64,000 nucleotides of DNA from Candidatus Eisenbacteria bacterium (GCA_026388185.1 JAPLKG010000008.1:470863-534862); one strand, 5' to 3'. Counted from the stretch's first letter, positions 7,815-18,038 are shown. A program made the numbers and translations. The notes: a model not told the origin generated them from the sequence alone.

Positions 7815-9695
7815 ATGGGGGTTTTCTTCAGACTTCTTGGGTACGTAAGACCGTATTGGCGCAAGCTCACTTTGGCGCTTGCATGCATGGTGATGTTCGC
7901 CTTCTTCAGCGGGTTCTCGATAGGCATGATCTCACCCTTCATTGAGGTTCTCTTCGAGCAGCCCACAGAACAGCAGAGGGCGGAACTGAGAGAGAACGTC
8001 TCTGTGAATAGTGTGACCCCGGGCGACCTCGCGCAGATCAAAGAATACATCAAGGTCCAGACTCAAAAATACCTCCTGTCGTCCAGACCTCTGGTCTCTC
8101 TGGAGCGAATTTGTTTCGTGATTCTGATAGTGATGCTTCTCAAGAATATCTTCAACTACTGCCAGACCTTTCTCATCGCCGCCGTTGAACAGAGGGTCAT
8201 AAAGGATCTGAGGGACCGTCTCTATTCTCATCTCTACAGGCTGCCGCTGTCCTTCTTTCATTCACAGATGACCGGGCGCCTCATATCGAGGATCACCAAT
8301 GACGTGAGCATGATAAGGGGAACCATTACCGGCGTTTTTAGCAACGTCGTGCGCGACTTGCTGCTTCTCTGTGTCTGCATATTCTGGGTTTTTTGGGCGA
8401 GCTGGAGATTGGCCTTCGTGTCGCTCATAGTGCTTCCCCCGAGCATGTTCCTCATCGTGACAATCAGTAAGAAGCTGAGAAGAGACAGCACTCTCATTCA
8501 GGAGAGGATGGGCGACATCACTTCCGTGCTCCAGGAGACGATATCGGGAATGAGGGTCGTAAAATCGTTCAGAATGGAGGAGTTCGAGAAGAACAAGTTC
8601 TTTCGTTTCACGAGGGCCCATCTTGCTTCTTTTCTGAGACTGACGAGGATTGGCGCCCTGGCATCGCCTCTGTCCGAATATCTTGGCGTGATGGTAGGAA
8701 CGGTGGTGCTCTGGTTTGGCGGCAGGCAGATTCTTCAAGAGCGCACGCTCGAGCCCAAGGCGTTCTGCGTGTTTCTGTTTGCCATGTTTTCCATCATGGC
8801 GCCGCTAAAGAGCCTCAGTCAGGTCAACACGAAAATCCAGGAAGGGCTGGCGGCGGCAAAGAGGGTGTTCAAGCTTCTGGATACCGAGCCTCCGATAGCG
8901 GACAGACCGAACGCCACGAGGATTCAGTGGCTCCGAGATTCGATCGAGTTTCGAAACGTGAGCTTCAGTTACGACGACGTGAAGGACGTTCTTGAGGACA
9001 TCAGTTTCAGCGTCAAGGTCGGCCAGGTGCTCGCGATAGTGGGACCCAGCGGGGCAGGGAAGTCCACCCTGGTCGATCTGCTGCCGAAATTCTACATCCC
9101 GACGTCGGGTGTCATCTGCTTTGATGGAAGAGACGCGCTTGACATTACCACGGATTCCTTGAGGGCACTCATGGGAATCGTGACCCAGGAAACGATTCTG
9201 TTCAACGACACGGTCAGGAACAACATCGCGTACGGTCTGCAAGACACCCCTGAAGAGGACGTCGTGCGGGCGGCGAAGACCGCCAACGCGCATCAGTTCA
9301 TAGAGACGATGCCTTCAGGTTATCAGACCGTGATCGGCGACAGGGGCGTGCGCCTCTCCGGAGGGCAGAGGCAGAGGATCGCGATCGCAAGGGCAATCCT
9401 CAAGAATCCTCCCGTGCTGATTTTCGATGAGGCCACTTCTGCCCTCGACACTGAATCCGAGCTTCTCGTCCAACAGGCCATAGAGAGGCTCATGGAGAAC
9501 AGAACCACCTTCGTCATCGCTCATAGACTTTCGACGATTCAGCGTGCGGATTTGATAGTAGTGCTGGACAGGGGCAGGATAGTCCAGCGGGGCACTCATG
9601 AGAGCTTGCTCTCGGAGGAAGGGTTGTACAAGAGGCTTTACGAGCTTCAGTTCGCATTCTCGGATTCCGTGCGAACGACCGAGGCCGTGCAGTGA
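7815..9695 (+). CDS. msbA: MsbA-like lipid A/lipid ABC exporter (fused permease-ATPase)
   Basis: A 626-aa half-transporter with an N-terminal six-helix membrane domain and a C-terminal ATPase. Walker A GPSGAGKST lies near residues 409-417, the signature LSGGQRQR near 514 and Walker B VLIFDEATSALD near 534. The first periplasmic loop is extended and polar (about residues 50-92). Its place between Kdo/lipid A and heptose genes makes lipid A-core flipping the best guess, but type IV exporters of this fold also move other lipids or drugs. Confidence 0.85.
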   Translation: MGVFFRLLGYVRPYWRKLTLALACMVMFAFFSGFSIGMISPFIEVLFEQPTEQQRAELRENVSVNSVTPGDLAQIKEYIKVQTQKYLLSSRPLVSLERICFVILIVMLLKNIFNYCQTFLIAAVEQRVIKDLRDRLYSHLYRLPLSFFHSQMTGRLISRITNDVSMIRGTITGVFSNVVRDLLLLCVCIFWVFWASWRLAFVSLIVLPPSMFLIVTISKKLRRDSTLIQERMGDITSVLQETISGMRVVKSFRMEEFEKNKFFRFTRAHLASFLRLTRIGALASPLSEYLGVMVGTVVLWFGGRQILQERTLEPKAFCVFLFAMFSIMAPLKSLSQVNTKIQEGLAAAKRVFKLLDTEPPIADRPNATRIQWLRDSIEFRNVSFSYDDVKDVLEDISFSVKVGQVLAIVGPSGAGKSTLVDLLPKFYIPTSGVICFDGRDALDITTDSLRALMGIVTQETILFNDTVRNNIAYGLQDTPEEDVVRAAKTANAHQFIETMPSGYQTVIGDRGVRLSGGQRQRIAIARAILKNPPVLIFDEATSALDTESELLVQQAIERLMENRTTFVIAHRLSTIQRADLIVVLDRGRIVQRGTHESLLSEEGLYKRLYELQFAFSDSVRTTEAVQ

Positions 9696-9758
9696 CTCTT
9701 GCCGGTCTCGAGCGAAAGGTTCCCCTTGACCTTACACACGTCCCGGCGTTCCTGTGAA

Positions 9759-11966
9759 ATGGGTGCCTCTCCCAGGATACTCGTGATCAGGCTTAGCTCG
9801 CTCGGAGACGTTGTTCTTGCCACCTCTGTGCCCGCTGTTCTCAAGAGCGAGTTTCCCGGCGCCCGCGTCGCCTTTCTCACAAAAGACGCCTTCGCTGAAG
9901 TCCTGGGCAACAACCCGAACATAGACCAGACGATTCCACTCACGGCGAGTGAGAGTTCTTTCTCCGGCCTTTTCAGAATCGCACGGAGGCTCAAGGTCGA
10001 ACGTTTTGACCTTGTGATTGATCTGCAGGCGAACCCGCGCACTATTCTCCTTTGCGCCCTCATCTCGCCCCGAAGATGCGTGAGAGCGGACAGAGATTCA
10101 CTCGTCAGGCACGGCGCCGTCAGGTTCAAGAGTCTATTACCCCGCCGCGGCAGGCACGTCGTTCAACGTTATCTTGCCCCCGTCCAGAAATTGCTCGGCC
10201 CGGTGCCCGCACTCAAGCCGCAGATGTTCGTCGCGGAGGGCGAGAAGGAATCCGCAAGGCAGTTTCTCCGCTGCGTCCAGGGCCCGTCGGCGCGCTCGGC
10301 TGACGGCCCGACTGTGGCCATTTGCCCCGGGGCGAGGTGGAAGACGAAGGTTTGGGGTGCCGGCAGCATGAGTCTTCTTGCCAAGGCACTCGTAAGAGCC
10401 GGCTACGGAGTACTGGTCCTCGGCGGCGAGGCTGACGAGGCAATTCTCCGGGAGATGAAGTCGCTCTGCGAGAACGAGAAGGCCGTGAGATTCCACACCG
10501 GCGGCCTCAGAACCATTGCGGCGTTGATGTCGCAGTGCGATTGCGTCGTCTCGAACGATTCCGGCCTCATGCACATGGCCTACGCGGTGGGGACGCCGGT
10601 CGTTGCGATCTTTGGTTCCACAACTCCCGAGTTCGGGTTCTACCCGCCTGATTCCAGGTCTACGGTCATATCGAAGTCTTTTCAATGTAAGCCGTGCGAC
10701 GTCCACGGCAAGAACGAATGTCCGAAGGGCGATTTTAGATGCATGAACTCGGTGGAAGTTTCGGAAGTCATGGACGTTGTCGACGCGACTCTCAAACGAG
10801 CGAGTGGACGTGGCGAGCGGACTCCACGGGGAGTCGTCTCTCGAGAGGCGCGTTCTCTCAGGATCGAGTCGCCTCGTTTTGTCCTCGGCGAAGGCGAACC
10901 CGCACCCTCCGGCAATGCCTGGGGCGGCGGCGGCGTGCCCTCCCAGGGTTCCATCGTTGTGCGGGTGCCGAACTGGGTGGGCGACGTCGTGATGGCGTAT
11001 CCGGCGCTCGGTGCACTGAGAAATTGCACTCGAGGGCTGAGAATAGTGGCAGTTGCGCACGAGCGTGTCGCGAGCCTTCTCGAGAGCGCGCCGTTCATGG
11101 ACGAGGTCCTTGTGATCAAGGGCAAAGGCGTGGTTGGTCCGGTCAGGACCGCCCGAGCACTCAGGGCCGGCAGGTTCGCTCTCGGAATCGTGATGCCGGA
11201 TTCGTTTTCTTCGGCTTTTCTTTTCCGGCTCGGCGGAGTGAAGAGGATTGTCGGATTCAGGGGCGAGATGAGGAACGCGTTTCTGCGCACCGGCGTGTCA
11301 AAGAAGAACTGGTGTCACCTCTCCGAGCAATACGCTCAGCTTCTCCCCAGAGGGTGCGAGATCGACCGCAAGGTAGGTTTGCAGGTGAGTCACGACGGCG
11401 TGAGTCGCGCCAGGAAAATCCTCGAGGAGGCAGGAGTCTGGGAGAACACGAAACTGGCGATCGTTGCCCCCGGCGCAAGCTACGGCGAGACGAAAAGGTG
11501 GCCGGAGGAGAGATACACCGATCTCGTCAGGCTGCTCGTGGAGAAGGCGCAGTTTCAGGTGATTTTGGTCGGAAACCTTGCGGACGAGGAGCTCTGCGCC
11601 AGGATCGCCCGGAAAGCCGGTCGTTCTACAGTGAACCTTTCCGGCCAAACTACTCTGCCTGACTTGGCGGCCATTGCTTCGATTGCATCCGTGTTCGTAG
11701 GGAACGACTCCGGTGCCGCTCACGTCGCGGCCGCCTCCGGCTGTCCCGTGGTGGTCGTCGTCGGCTCGTCGGATCCCTCGTGGACGGCTCCCAACGGTGA
11801 TATTGTCGACGTCATCTACGAGAGAGTGTCGTGTTCGCCTTGCTTTCTCAAAAAGTGCCCTTACGACTTGCGGTGTCTCTCACAAATCGATGCAGAGAGA
11901 GTATATCGTGCGGCGATCGGCGCCAGTAGAGAGAGGCGCTCAGACAGATATGGAGGAAACAGTTGA
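9759..11966 (+). CDS. Double heptosyltransferase: two fused GT9 domains
   Basis: Two complete glycosyltransferase family 9 domains lie in one chain. The first begins RILVIRLSSLGDVVLAT and contains SNDSGLMHMAYAVGTP. A proline/glycine-rich linker follows, and the second begins VVRVPNWVGDVVMAYPA and contains GNDSGAAHVAAASG and the CPYDLRC tail typical of heptosyltransferase II. GT9 enzymes add heptoses to Kdo-lipid A from ADP-heptose. The usual family length is about 340 aa, so this is twice that. I prefer the ATG at 9759 because GT9 homology begins just after it. A TTG at 9699 would add 20 unmatched residues. Confidence 0.88.
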   Translation: MGASPRILVIRLSSLGDVVLATSVPAVLKSEFPGARVAFLTKDAFAEVLGNNPNIDQTIPLTASESSFSGLFRIARRLKVERFDLVIDLQANPRTILLCALISPRRCVRADRDSLVRHGAVRFKSLLPRRGRHVVQRYLAPVQKLLGPVPALKPQMFVAEGEKESARQFLRCVQGPSARSADGPTVAICPGARWKTKVWGAGSMSLLAKALVRAGYGVLVLGGEADEAILREMKSLCENEKAVRFHTGGLRTIAALMSQCDCVVSNDSGLMHMAYAVGTPVVAIFGSTTPEFGFYPPDSRSTVISKSFQCKPCDVHGKNECPKGDFRCMNSVEVSEVMDVVDATLKRASGRGERTPRGVVSREARSLRIESPRFVLGEGEPAPSGNAWGGGGVPSQGSIVVRVPNWVGDVVMAYPALGALRNCTRGLRIVAVAHERVASLLESAPFMDEVLVIKGKGVVGPVRTARALRAGRFALGIVMPDSFSSAFLFRLGGVKRIVGFRGEMRNAFLRTGVSKKNWCHLSEQYAQLLPRGCEIDRKVGLQVSHDGVSRARKILEEAGVWENTKLAIVAPGASYGETKRWPEERYTDLVRLLVEKAQFQVILVGNLADEELCARIARKAGRSTVNLSGQTTLPDLAAIASIASVFVGNDSGAAHVAAASGCPVVVVVGSSDPSWTAPNGDIVDVIYERVSCSPCFLKKCPYDLRCLSQIDAERVYRAAIGASRERRSDRYGGNS

Positions 11967-12571
11967 ACGCAGGAAGATCGTCGAGTAAGGAGCAATCGAT
12001 TGAGTCGCGGTGGGCGGTCTTCGTGGATAGAGACGGGACGATAATAGACGAGACCGGTTATCTCTCCGATCCTGACGGGGTCAGAATTTTGCCGCATGCC
12101 TCCTCGGGCCTCAGAAAACTCAACCGGATTGGCATTCCGGTCATAGTTGTTTCAAATCAGTCCGGAATCGCGAGACGAATGTTCACGGCCGAAGACGTGG
12201 AGAGGGTAAACCAGAGGATGCGGGACTTGCTTGCGGCCGATGGCGCCCGCGTGGATGCAATCTATTTTTGTCCCCATCATCCCGACTACGACGTCGAATG
12301 CGATTGCAGAAAGCCTCGGCCCGGACTCCTTGTTGCGGCATCCAAGGAACGGGGAATATCGCTCAAGGAGAGTTTCATGGTCGGCGACAAGCTCATAGAT
12401 ATGCAGGCTGGAAGGGCGGCAGAGACGTCGACCGTTTTTGTGCGCACGGGTGATGGGCAAAAGGAGTTGCAGGCCGCCGGGGCCGAGATATCAGCGGTCG
12501 CGGACGCGGTTTGCGAGGATCTTTCCGAGGCCGTCGAATGGATACTGGAGCAGAGAAACCTCCGTCGCTAG
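11963..12571 (+). CDS. gmhB: D-glycero-D-manno-heptose 1,7-bisphosphate phosphatase GmhB
   Basis: A 202-aa HAD phosphatase. VFVDRDGTIID gives the nucleophile Asp22 and the acid/base Asp24. The zinc-binding block CPHHPDYDVECDCRKP is characteristic of GmhB. The enzyme removes the C7 phosphate during ADP-heptose synthesis and so supplies the upstream heptosyltransferase. The start is TTG 11963, overlapping the previous stop (TTGA). Confidence 0.93.
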   Translation: MNAGRSSSKEQSIESRWAVFVDRDGTIIDETGYLSDPDGVRILPHASSGLRKLNRIGIPVIVVSNQSGIARRMFTAEDVERVNQRMRDLLAADGARVDAIYFCPHHPDYDVECDCRKPRPGLLVAASKERGISLKESFMVGDKLIDMQAGRAAETSTVFVRTGDGQKELQAAGAEISAVADAVCEDLSEAVEWILEQRNLRR

Positions 12572-12620
12572 TCCGGATTCGAAAGATCTCTCGCGAGTCT
12601 TTTTGGGAATGGGGTGATTT

Positions 12621-13553
12621 GTGAGCACGATCAGACGGATCGTCGTCGTTGTTGCGGACCGGTTCTTTCTCCTGAGACCACTTGTGATGATGCCTGCGGT
12701 CACGTTCTTTCTTCTCGGGTATGGTGGGGCACGCGCGGGGCATGCGCGAGGCGACGGAAGGTTCTGGCTTGCCGTCATTGCGTACGCGATTCTCATGGGT
12801 TCCGTCTACGTCGTGAATCAGCTCACTGACGTGGAGAGCGACAGGGCGAACGACAAACTCTTTCTTCTGCCCGACGGGATCATCAAGAAGTCCGAAGCGC
12901 TTGCCCTGGCGGTTCTACTGGCTCTCTTCTCGATGGCCGCGGCTTTGAAAGTCGGGGGGACGACCCCGTGGCTCTTCGGGCTTTCCCTGGGAATGGGAAT
13001 TGCCTATTCTGTTCCTCCCCTCGCTCTGAAGAGACTCTTTCCGCTCGACATTGTTTGGAACGCCGTAGGCTATGGAGTCGTGGCCTACGCGACTGGGTGG
13101 TCCGTAGTGAGGACGCCCGGTCTGCCCGATCTCACGAACGCCTTGCCCTTCGCTCTCTGTGTGGCCGGAGTGTTCGTGCTGACGGCGTTGGTTGACAGGG
13201 AAGGGGACGAGCGCAGTGGTTTCAAATCCACCGGGGTGGCGCTCAGCTTGAAGCAGGGCGTGTGGCTTGCCCTCGTCCTCGTCGTTATGGCCCTGGTTCT
13301 CGCGGTTCTGGTAGAGAATCGCCTGGCCACTATCGGCTCCGCGTTGTCCCTGCCGCTCTTCGCAGGCGCGGCCCTCAGAGGAAACTCTCGATCCGCCAAG
13401 ATCGCTTACAGGTGTAGCTCGGCCGTATTCGTGTTAATGGTGGGAGTGATCAACCCTCTGTTTCTTGCGGTGGTGCTGGTGCTGTTGGGCCTGTCCAGGG
13501 TCTACTACTCAAAGAGGTTTTCGCTGGGATATCCATCGGTGCGGGGAAGGTAG
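12621..13553 (+). CDS. UbiA-family prenyltransferase
   Basis: A 310-aa polytopic membrane protein with the two Asp-rich motifs of UbiA enzymes: NQLTDVESDRAND near residues 66-78 and DREGDERSG near 190. These bind the prenyl diphosphate through Mg2+. The acceptor cannot be told from sequence; quinone, polyprenyl-phosphate sugar and lipid pathways are all possible. The start is GTG 12621. It ends five bases before the convergent DUF4388 gene, with no visible terminator. Confidence 0.8.
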   Translation: MSTIRRIVVVVADRFFLLRPLVMMPAVTFFLLGYGGARAGHARGDGRFWLAVIAYAILMGSVYVVNQLTDVESDRANDKLFLLPDGIIKKSEALALAVLLALFSMAAALKVGGTTPWLFGLSLGMGIAYSVPPLALKRLFPLDIVWNAVGYGVVAYATGWSVVRTPGLPDLTNALPFALCVAGVFVLTALVDREGDERSGFKSTGVALSLKQGVWLALVLVVMALVLAVLVENRLATIGSALSLPLFAGAALRGNSRSAKIAYRCSSAVFVLMVGVINPLFLAVVLVLLGLSRVYYSKRFSLGYPSVRGR

Positions 13554-13558
13554 GAGGA

Positions 13559-14611
13559 TCACTTTCCGTGCAGAATGTAACCTTCGCCGGACGTTGCGTA
13601 CTTGAAGCCTTCGATGCTTTTCGAGTCCACGAAGCCTCCTTCCACGAGATCGATCAGTCTCTCGGGGTACGCCGCACGCGTCGCCTTGTAGACTTCGAGG
13701 GCAAAACGCAGATTCTCGATGTTAGTGTTCTGTGATGGCTGCGAAACAGCCGCGGCAGAAGCCGGGGGCTCTGTTTTCGTGATGGCCCACCTCACGCCAA
13801 ACGAGGCCAACGCTATCAGTATGACGACGAAGACGATCCCGAAGGCCGGGACCAGATCCTTTCCTGTCGCGACGGGCTCCTGCGGCAGCGCCTCGACCGG
13901 CTCGGCAGGCCATTCTGCCACCTCGGCAAGGCCCGCGTCGATCAGATCGCTGATTACCTCGTAGGTTTCGAACTCGCCCATTCTGGATTTGGCAAGTATC
14001 TCGCGGATGGGCCTGCGTCCGTCCATGAGACCGAATACCCATCTTTCTTCCTCAGGAAGCTCCGGTTTCTGTGAAGACTCCTTGTGGCGAAGTATGAGCG
14101 ACGGAGAATAGAGTTGCTTGATTCTGGCGCTCTCGTCGAGCCTCCTCATACTCCCTATAAGAAGCGCTTCGGTCCTCATGGGCACTTTGAAGAAGAGCCT
14201 CGCGACGGTCTTGTCGTCACCGGAGAAGTGGTACTCTCCCTTCTTCCAGGCGAGGAGTTCGGGTAGCACTTCCTTGGCGTGCGCTTCCACGGCTTCGGAC
14301 AATTGCTTGGCGGCCATGTAGCCGCCGGTAAGGATGATTTCCAGAGAATCCTTCTTGCTCTGGGCGCGGATCGCACAGATTTGCTCTACCTGTTCGGCAG
14401 TGAGCCGCTCCGTACTGACGAAGAACTCGAGCAGGGGATCGCTTCTCTTCTCGCGCCTGTCGGTCACGGCGACGATGTTGCCCTTCTCAAAGAAAATGAC
14501 GGCGTTCGTCGTTTCGCCCGTCAACTTGAGGACGCCGGATTTTCTTTGCAGAGCGATCAGCTGGAGGATTTCGGCCAGGCTGAAATCCTCAAGGCTTCCC
14601 TGTAGTGCCAT
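13559..14611 (-). CDS. DUF4388 (PATAN-like) protein with membrane anchor
   Basis: A 350-aa protein. Residues 1-100 match the DUF4388 pattern (ALQGSLEDFSLAEILQLI, then SGVLKL, then VIFFEKGNIVAV), often linked to two-component or motility-like regulation. A middle part looks winged-helix-like. One membrane helix lies at about 236-256, and the C-terminus (NLRFALEVYKATRAAYPERL) resembles a pseudopilin-type globular tail. It overlaps the 3' end of the upstream TPR gene by 23 bases and must share its transcript. Function unknown. Confidence 0.75.
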   Translation of the reverse strand: MALQGSLEDFSLAEILQLIALQRKSGVLKLTGETTNAVIFFEKGNIVAVTDRREKRSDPLLEFFVSTERLTAEQVEQICAIRAQSKKDSLEIILTGGYMAAKQLSEAVEAHAKEVLPELLAWKKGEYHFSGDDKTVARLFFKVPMRTEALLIGSMRRLDESARIKQLYSPSLILRHKESSQKPELPEEERWVFGLMDGRRPIREILAKSRMGEFETYEVISDLIDAGLAEVAEWPAEPVEALPQEPVATGKDLVPAFGIVFVVILIALASFGVRWAITKTEPPASAAAVSQPSQNTNIENLRFALEVYKATRAAYPERLIDLVEGGFVDSKSIEGFKYATSGEGYILHGK

Positions 14612-16493
14612 CTTTCACCATCGTCTTCGCAGGTTGAGTCTTCACGAGTGTCAGCAAAACCGGTTGCGGCTCGGCCTTACGCGAGAGTCTGAACAGGGCC
14701 AGCGCGTGGAGGAGAGCCAGCGGAACAATCACCAAAACGTACTTGAGAAGATGCTCCTGTTGATATCTCAAAGAGGGAACAACGTCGATCAGGTAACCCG
14801 CGCCGTAGAGATAGACGGCGCCGAACGAAGAGAGGAGAAGGAATAGGAAACCCTTGACTGTGTCACCCTTTTGGACGAGCCTGAAGCCGGGCACGACGAT
14901 CCCCAAGAAAAGCGATGTCGATTTCGTCCTTCGAGCCTCAAGCCTTAGCTGATTGTTCAGCAGTAGCTGCGTGAACTCCTCGGACTTGAGCGCGCTGGCT
15001 GCCGCACCGCACTTGAGGCAAAACAGCTTCCGATGCACTCTGGTCAGGCACTTTCGGCAGACTATCCTGCCGCAATTACTGCAACTGTACGTGTAGAGAT
15101 TCCTGAAGGCAAGGAGGCCCCCGATCATGCTCAGAGCGAAGAAGAGCAAGATTGCGGCAATTCTTCGTCCCGTCCCGATTCCGAGGAGACGCAAGAGGGC
15201 GGGAGAAAGGACGAAAGGACTCGCACTCGCCCGCTCCTGCGTTCGTTCTTGAAGGAGGCTCTTCCAGAAAGTGGAAGCAACGGGATCCATGTCAATCACA
15301 CTTCTATTGAGCTGCTCCCGGCTGTTGAGGGAGAATCCATTCGTCAGGCGGGGGTTCGTCTCGTTTGCCGTCTTGAATTGCTCGTTCGCTTCCGCGAACA
15401 TCAGTTTCTTGGTGAAGACCTGGCCGAGATTGTAGTGAGGTTGAGCCAGGGAAGGATCCGCCGCCATTGCCCGCCGGTAGAGGTCCTCCGCGGCGGCAAG
15501 ATTGCTGAGGTTGAAATACACGTTGGCCAGATTGTTCAGAGACGCGGCGTCGTTTGGAGACAGCCGGACGGCCGCCTCGAGCTCCGCCCGTGCGATGCCG
15601 AGCTTGCCGGCCCTTCGTGCCACGGTGCCGTACGCAAAACGAACGAAAGGATTCTGTGAATCCGACTCCGTGTACCGTACCAGGGCGTTCTCGAGTTCCG
15701 GACTCCATCCGTTCCGGAGCGCCTCATAGGACACGTAGGTTGGCGACTGATCACCAAGGGGTGGAAACTTGGCAGGCATCTCGCGGGAGAGAAAAGGTGT
15801 GGCCGCGGCGATCGCCAGGAAAAGCAATCCGAAGAACCTCTCCCTTCGGTTCATGCACTTCCAGAGAGAGGCGCTGTAGCAGAGGATTGTCCCCGTCACT
15901 CCCAGACTCCAGATGATGGGCTGCAAGAGCACAAATAATCCCAGCCATCCTGCCGAGCTCGACGTCATCTCGGAGGCGAGGCGTTCCGAGATCGCGTGTT
16001 TCAGTCTGGCAATGTGCCTCACGGAAGCAAAGACCGTAAACAGTGCGAGGGCGATGAACAGCGTCAGGTAGCCCATAAAGGCAGCGTTCTTGAGCAGCAT
16101 GTACTGCGCGAAAAAATCCTCTCGGACTATTCGGACGACGGCGGAAAGTTCCGCCAGGGCCCTCACCGGGTCGTGAAAAAGATAGGCCCTGAAGAGGGAA
16201 AAGTGCGGATCAGGAAAATACGGATCGAGCTCGATGGCGGCCTTGAAGGCCTGGACGGCGCTCCGCGAGTCGCCGGCTCTTCTCTTTTCCACTCCGATCT
16301 TGTAGTAGGCATGGGCGTAGGAAGACAAGGATGTGATGCCGCTGTTCAGCCTCAGCTCCTTGAGGGCGGAGAGAGATTGTCCCGAGAGCGCGTCGGGCGT
16401 TCTCGCTACGTCAGATTGTCCGCCTGCCTGTGCCGCAATTGACACGAGCAACAGCGCCGTAAAAAAAAGGGCAACGACGCTCCCTTTTCTCAT
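14589..16493 (-). CDS. TPR-repeat membrane protein with B-box-like zinc ribbon
   Basis: 634 aa. A signal peptide or signal anchor (residues 1-23) is followed by a TPR around 57-100, three or four hydrophobic helices between 135 and 235, and a second TPR array around 290-380 (GIARAELEAAVRLSPNDAAS and the next two units). Another helix near 450 precedes a zinc-binding cluster CSNCGRIVCRKC...CLKCG near 482-506 and two more helices. I do not recognise a named family; it looks like a scaffold. An AAAGGAG Shine-Dalgarno precedes the ATG. Confidence 0.75.
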   Translation of the reverse strand: MRKGSVVALFFTALLLVSIAAQAGGQSDVARTPDALSGQSLSALKELRLNSGITSLSSYAHAYYKIGVEKRRAGDSRSAVQAFKAAIELDPYFPDPHFSLFRAYLFHDPVRALAELSAVVRIVREDFFAQYMLLKNAAFMGYLTLFIALALFTVFASVRHIARLKHAISERLASEMTSSSAGWLGLFVLLQPIIWSLGVTGTILCYSASLWKCMNRRERFFGLLFLAIAAATPFLSREMPAKFPPLGDQSPTYVSYEALRNGWSPELENALVRYTESDSQNPFVRFAYGTVARRAGKLGIARAELEAAVRLSPNDAASLNNLANVYFNLSNLAAAEDLYRRAMAADPSLAQPHYNLGQVFTKKLMFAEANEQFKTANETNPRLTNGFSLNSREQLNRSVIDMDPVASTFWKSLLQERTQERASASPFVLSPALLRLLGIGTGRRIAAILLFFALSMIGGLLAFRNLYTYSCSNCGRIVCRKCLTRVHRKLFCLKCGAAASALKSEEFTQLLLNNQLRLEARRTKSTSLFLGIVVPGFRLVQKGDTVKGFLFLLLSSFGAVYLYGAGYLIDVVPSLRYQQEHLLKYVLVIVPLALLHALALFRLSRKAEPQPVLLTLVKTQPAKTMVKDGTTGKP

Positions 16494-16526
16494 GGCACTC
16501 CTTTTGTTAACTTTGAGGGCAACACC

Positions 16527-16555
16527 AAGTTATGTTGTCGAAACCCTCGTGTCAA
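16527..16555 (-). promoter_or_regulatory. Candidate promoter for the TPR/DUF4388 unit
   Basis: Read on the minus strand: TTGACA (plus 16550-16555), 17 bases, TAACTT (plus 16527-16532). It lies about 35 bases upstream of the TPR start codon, facing it. Confidence 0.5.
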
Positions 16556-16605
16556 GAGGAAATGTGGGACGTTGAGACGTCCCGGACCCTGTGCTCACTT
16601 TTCGA

Positions 16606-16634
16606 TTGACGGAATGGAGCCCCGAAAGTACTCT
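16606..16634 (+). promoter_or_regulatory. Candidate promoter for asnS
   Basis: TTGACG at 16606-16611, 17-base spacer, TACTCT at 16629-16634, about 50 bases upstream of the asnS ATG. It is divergent from the promoter at 16527-16555. Confidence 0.45.
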
Positions 16635-16684
16635 CTTGAGAATCCGCGAATTCGTTCCGAGTCAATTAACGAGAGTGAGTAATC

Positions 16685-17974
16685 ATGCGAACTTACGTGA
16701 GCGAAATACCCAAGTTCGAGTCCCAGGACGTCGAGATACGAGGTTGGCTCTACAACAAGAGGTCGAGCGGGAAGGTCCATTTCCTTCTCGTGAGAGACGG
16801 GACAGGCATAATCCAGGTCATCGCGGAGCAGACGTCGGTCGGGCCGGAGACGTTTGCGCTTTGTGACCAGTTGACGCAGGAAAGCTCTCTCGTTGTGAGG
16901 GGCAAGGTGGGCAAGGAGGAGCGGGCCCTGGGCGGCTACGAAATCAGGCTTTCGAGCATCGAAGTGATCCAGCTTGCCAAGGACTATCCGCTCACTCCCA
17001 AGGAACACGGCGTCTCTTTCCTGATGGACAGACGGCATCTCTGGCTCCGCTCTTCGCGGCAGCACGCCATTCTTGCCGTGAGGGGCACGGTGGTGAAGGC
17101 CTGCAGGGATTTTTTCGATTCCAGGGGTTTTGTCGTGGTTGACGCGCCCATCCTCACGCCTGCCGCGTGCGAGGGCACCTCGACTTTGTTCGAGACCGAC
17201 TACTTCGGCACAAAGGCCTATCTCAGCCAGAGCGGCCAGCTCTACAACGAGGCCGCAGCGATGGCGTTCGGGAAGGTCTATTGCTTCGGTCCCACGTTCA
17301 GAGCAGAGAAGTCAAAAACCAGGCGACACCTGCTTGAATTCTGGATGATAGAGCCGGAGGTTGCTTTCGCAACTCTCGAGGACATCGTGTTGCTTGCCGA
17401 GGGCCTGGTCGCTTTCATCGTGGAGAGGGTTCTGGCAGAGAGAAGGCCTCAGTTGGAGAAGCTCGGCCGCTCCGTCGACGCGCTGGAGAAGGTTGTGCCT
17501 CCGTTTCCGAGACTCAAGTATGACGATGCGATCGAGATGCTGAAGGCCAAGGGTTCCGAGATCAAGTGGGGCGATGATTTCGGGGCGGTGGAGGAGACCG
17601 AACTTTCGCAGGCGTTCGACAAGCCGATTTTCGTCTGGGGATACCCTTCGCAGTGCAAGGCCTTCTACATGAAGGGTTCTTCCGAAGACCCGAGAATCAC
17701 TCTTTCGGCAGACCTGCTGGCGCCGGAGGGTTACGGAGAGATCGTGGGGGGTGGGCAGAGGGAAGACAGCCTGGAAGTGCTGGAAAGGAAGATAGACGAG
17801 ATGGGACTCCCGCGAGAGGCGTTCGAATGGTATCTCGACTTGAGAAGATATGGTACCGTCGAACACGGAGGGTTCGGCTTGGGTCTTGAGAGGACCGTTG
17901 CCTGGATATGCGGCATCGAGCACATCCGGGAGACAATTCCTTTTCCCAGAATGCTCAACAGATTTACGCCATAG
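16685..17974 (+). CDS. asnS: Asparaginyl-tRNA synthetase
   Basis: A 429-aa class IIb aminoacyl-tRNA synthetase. An N-terminal OB-fold ([23 protein letters not shown]) is followed by the catalytic core with [43 protein letters not shown] (motif 2) and [14 protein letters not shown] (motif 3). The [12 protein letters not shown] stretch points to AsnRS rather than AspRS. Length fits the shorter Bacillus/Thermus type. It is a single gene with its own promoter. Confidence 0.93.
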   Translation: MRTYVSEIPKFESQDVEIRGWLYNKRSSGKVHFLLVRDGTGIIQVIAEQTSVGPETFALCDQLTQESSLVVRGKVGKEERALGGYEIRLSSIEVIQLAKDYPLTPKEHGVSFLMDRRHLWLRSSRQHAILAVRGTVVKACRDFFDSRGFVVVDAPILTPAACEGTSTLFETDYFGTKAYLSQSGQLYNEAAAMAFGKVYCFGPTFRAEKSKTRRHLLEFWMIEPEVAFATLEDIVLLAEGLVAFIVERVLAERRPQLEKLGRSVDALEKVVPPFPRLKYDDAIEMLKAKGSEIKWGDDFGAVEETELSQAFDKPIFVWGYPSQCKAFYMKGSSEDPRITLSADLLAPEGYGEIVGGGQREDSLEVLERKIDEMGLPREAFEWYLDLRRYGTVEHGGFGLGLERTVAWICGIEHIRETIPFPRMLNRFTP

Positions 17975-18038
17975 TGTTGCCTGGTCGCCGGGGCATTCAT
18001 GAGTCGGGTAACCTCTTCGAAGGCTTGAGAAACAAGCA

